Of a stretch of DNA of 6,564 nucleotides, positions 5,256-6,564 are shown one piece after another. A program made the position numbers and the translations under genes. Under the pieces are notes generated by a model, which made no database searches, was not told the origin of the DNA, and was given only the letters and a program-made list of their open reading frames with translations. The stretch covers positions 1 through 6,564 of the forward strand of contig CABUVC010000093.1 in assembly GCA_902494855.1 (NCBI GenBank). The letters run 5' to 3'. Source of the DNA: an uncultured Collinsella sp. Lineage in GTDB: Bacteria > Actinomycetota > Coriobacteriia > Coriobacteriales > Coriobacteriaceae. Each line of letters starts with the position of its first letter. Position 1 is the first letter of the stretch.

Positions 5256-5741
5256 ATGAGTAACAAAAAGCTGCCCGAGAATGCAACCAAGACTGAAGGC
5301 GCCGAGCTCGCCCGCCGTGGCAGGGGCGAAATATCCACCGCAACGGCGGTGCCCCACGTGAGCTATGACGATCTGCGCCATGCCGACCGTATTGTCATTG
5401 ACGGGCTTGAGGTTTTTGCCAACCATGGTGTGTATCCCGAGGAGAACGCGCTGGGCCAGAAGTTCATCGTGTCCTTGGTGCTCTATGCCGACCTGCGCGC
5501 TGCGGGGGAGCACGATAACCTGGACGCCTCGATTGACTACGGCTCGGTGTGCCACGATGTCGATGGCTATCTGCGCGAGCATACGTTTAGGCTCATCGAG
5601 GCGGCAGCTGAGGGTACGGCCCAGATGCTGCTGCGCCGTTATCCCTCGCTGCTTGGTGTGCGCATCAAGCTCGATAAGCCTTGGGCGCCCGTCGGTCTTC
5701 CCCTGGCAAGCTGCGGTGTCGAGATCGAGCGCGTGCGCTAA
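5256..5741 (+). CDS. folB: Dihydroneopterin aldolase, FolB
   Basis: This enzyme cleaves 7,8-dihydroneopterin to 6-hydroxymethyl-7,8-dihydropterin and glycolaldehyde in folate synthesis; it works in the cytosol as an octamer. The aldolase domain covers about residues 44-161. Landmarks are HGVYPEEN with E63 (matching S. aureus E22), Y95 in IDYGSV (S. aureus Y54) and K141 in KLDKPWAP (E. coli K98). The 161-residue protein is about 40 longer than usual because of a polar N-terminal extension rich in K, E, R and A. A strong AAGGAG (5241-5246) 9 nt before ATG 5256 supports the long form. The gene lies 43 bp after the HD gene and is probably in the same operon. No folP or folK follows; the next gene is on the other strand. 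Confidence 0.96.
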   Translation: MSNKKLPENATKTEGAELARRGRGEISTATAVPHVSYDDLRHADRIVIDGLEVFANHGVYPEENALGQKFIVSLVLYADLRAAGEHDNLDASIDYGSVCHDVDGYLREHTFRLIEAAAEGTAQMLLRRYPSLLGVRIKLDKPWAPVGLPLASCGVEIERVR

Positions 5742-5747
5742 CCGGTA

Positions 5748-6557
5748 CTAATATGTCTCTATGGGTGGCTGCTTGAGCCGCTGGGACAGTGCTCTATTGT
5801 TGGGGCAGTATGTGTCGAGCAGGACGTGGAACCGCTGGTTGTGGCTTGGCTCGAGCAAGTGGACGAGCTCGTGGGCGACAACCATGTCGAGGCATTCGAT
5901 GGGATAGGCGGCAAGTTCGCGTGCGATGCGAATGGCGCCGGATTTGGGAGTGCATGAGCCCCAACGCGTTTTCATGCTGCGTACGGAAACGCGAGAAACG
6001 GCGACACCCATTGCGATTTCGTATGCGTGCACCATATCGCGCAGCGCCGATGTGACTTCGGACGTATAGAGCTGGTCGATGTGGGCTTGGAGCTCACCGG
6101 ACGTTAGGCCGTCGAGGATTGCGTGCCGCTTGGTCTGTGGGCTTTCATCCGATTTATCGGTACCCATAAAACTTGCGAAGGTGGCCTGTTTGGGTCGCGG
6201 TGCGGGTGATGCAAAGTTGTGATCGAGCGCATCCTGTACCGTGATGGGCTTGCCCCAAAGTGCAATGATGGACGAGGGACTGAGCGGCTCTCGCGCCGTC
6301 GCCTGACGTCGCTCACGCTGGGCAAGTCGGTTGACAATCCAGGCACTGTTGCGCTTTACAAACGCTTCGATGCGCTCGCGGCTGGCGCCGAGCGGTGCAC
6401 TGGCGTGGACCTCACCACTCGATGTGACGCGTAGGTTGAAGTTCTTGACGCGCTTTTTGGTAACTACGACGGGGATGGGCGTCCCATCCGGTCGGGATAC
6501 GGAAATCGTAAACTGCTGCGTCAAAAGCGGTCCTTCAGATTGGGGACGGGCCGGCAT
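5748..6557 (-). CDS. YgjP/DUF45-family zinc metallopeptidase (predicted)
   Basis: The protein belongs to the YgjP-like (DUF45, M48-related) family, whose cellular role is poorly known. With the ATG at 6557 it has 269 residues. An N-terminal beta-rich segment has the typical KKRVKNFNLRVTSSGEVHASAP, then MKTRWGSC (195-202), then the zinc motif HELVH (H229, E230, H233) and H239 in EPSHNQRFH as likely third ligand. It has no signal peptide or membrane segment, so it is cytosolic. A low-complexity insert (about residues 93-150) makes it longer than E. coli YgjP. The start is uncertain. A TTG at 6524-6522 is preceded at 6 nt by GAAGGA (complement of 6531-6536) and would give 258 residues, while the ATG lies 7 nt from the window edge. 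The frame stays open to the edge. The gene is convergent with folB, 6 bp apart. Confidence 0.9.
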   Translation of the reverse strand: MPARPQSEGPLLTQQFTISVSRPDGTPIPVVVTKKRVKNFNLRVTSSGEVHASAPLGASRERIEAFVKRNSAWIVNRLAQRERRQATAREPLSPSSIIALWGKPITVQDALDHNFASPAPRPKQATFASFMGTDKSDESPQTKRHAILDGLTSGELQAHIDQLYTSEVTSALRDMVHAYEIAMGVAVSRVSVRSMKTRWGSCTPKSGAIRIARELAAYPIECLDMVVAHELVHLLEPSHNQRFHVLLDTYCPNNRALSQRLKQPPIETY

Positions 6558-6564
6558 GTCGACC

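Overview
The window is a bacterial chromosomal segment whose coding regions are GC-rich, while the spacers around positions 210-560 and 3190-3300 are AT-richer. The gene set is an oxygen-sensitive class III ribonucleotide reductase with its activase plus folate genes. Together with the codon style, this suggests a strict or facultative anaerobe, most likely a gut Coriobacteriia actinobacterium of the Collinsella type. That placement is an inference from general look and was not checked by any search.

Layout. (1) 9-162: the tail of a tRNA operon, tRNA-Gly(GCC) then tRNA-Val(GAC), 3 nt apart, closed by a strong terminator at 171-207. (2) 208-773: a long stretch without a convincing gene. It holds a possible three-way-junction RNA fold (388-454), a promoter framed by two NrdR-type boxes exactly 32 bp apart (502-549), and a leader of about 220 nt. 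(3) 774-2996: nrdD, anaerobic ribonucleoside-triphosphate reductase. (4) 2997-3423: a repeat-rich spacer. It contains a large imperfect palindrome centred on the nrdD terminator, with a 35-bp perfect block and an inverted, decayed copy of the nrdD 3' end. It also contains a smaller hairpin element flanked by an 8-bp direct repeat, right in front of nrdG. (5) 3424-5741: nrdG, folE, an HD-domain phosphohydrolase and folB, all on the + strand with short gaps. (6) 5748-6557: a YgjP/DUF45-type zinc metallopeptidase on the - strand, convergent with folB and only 6 bp away.

How the genes fit together. NrdG installs the glycyl radical on NrdD, which then makes dNTPs without oxygen. NrdR, the dNTP-sensing repressor, probably controls nrdD through the paired boxes. 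FolE makes 7,8-dihydroneopterin triphosphate from GTP. FolB acts on dihydroneopterin. The dephosphorylation step between them has no classical enzyme here, but an HD-superfamily phosphohydrolase with a C-terminal three-cysteine motif sits between the two genes. This is the most interesting functional lead in the window. The other is the inverted duplication around the nrdD terminator together with the neighbouring hairpin insertion, which appear to have split an ordinary nrdD-nrdG pair.
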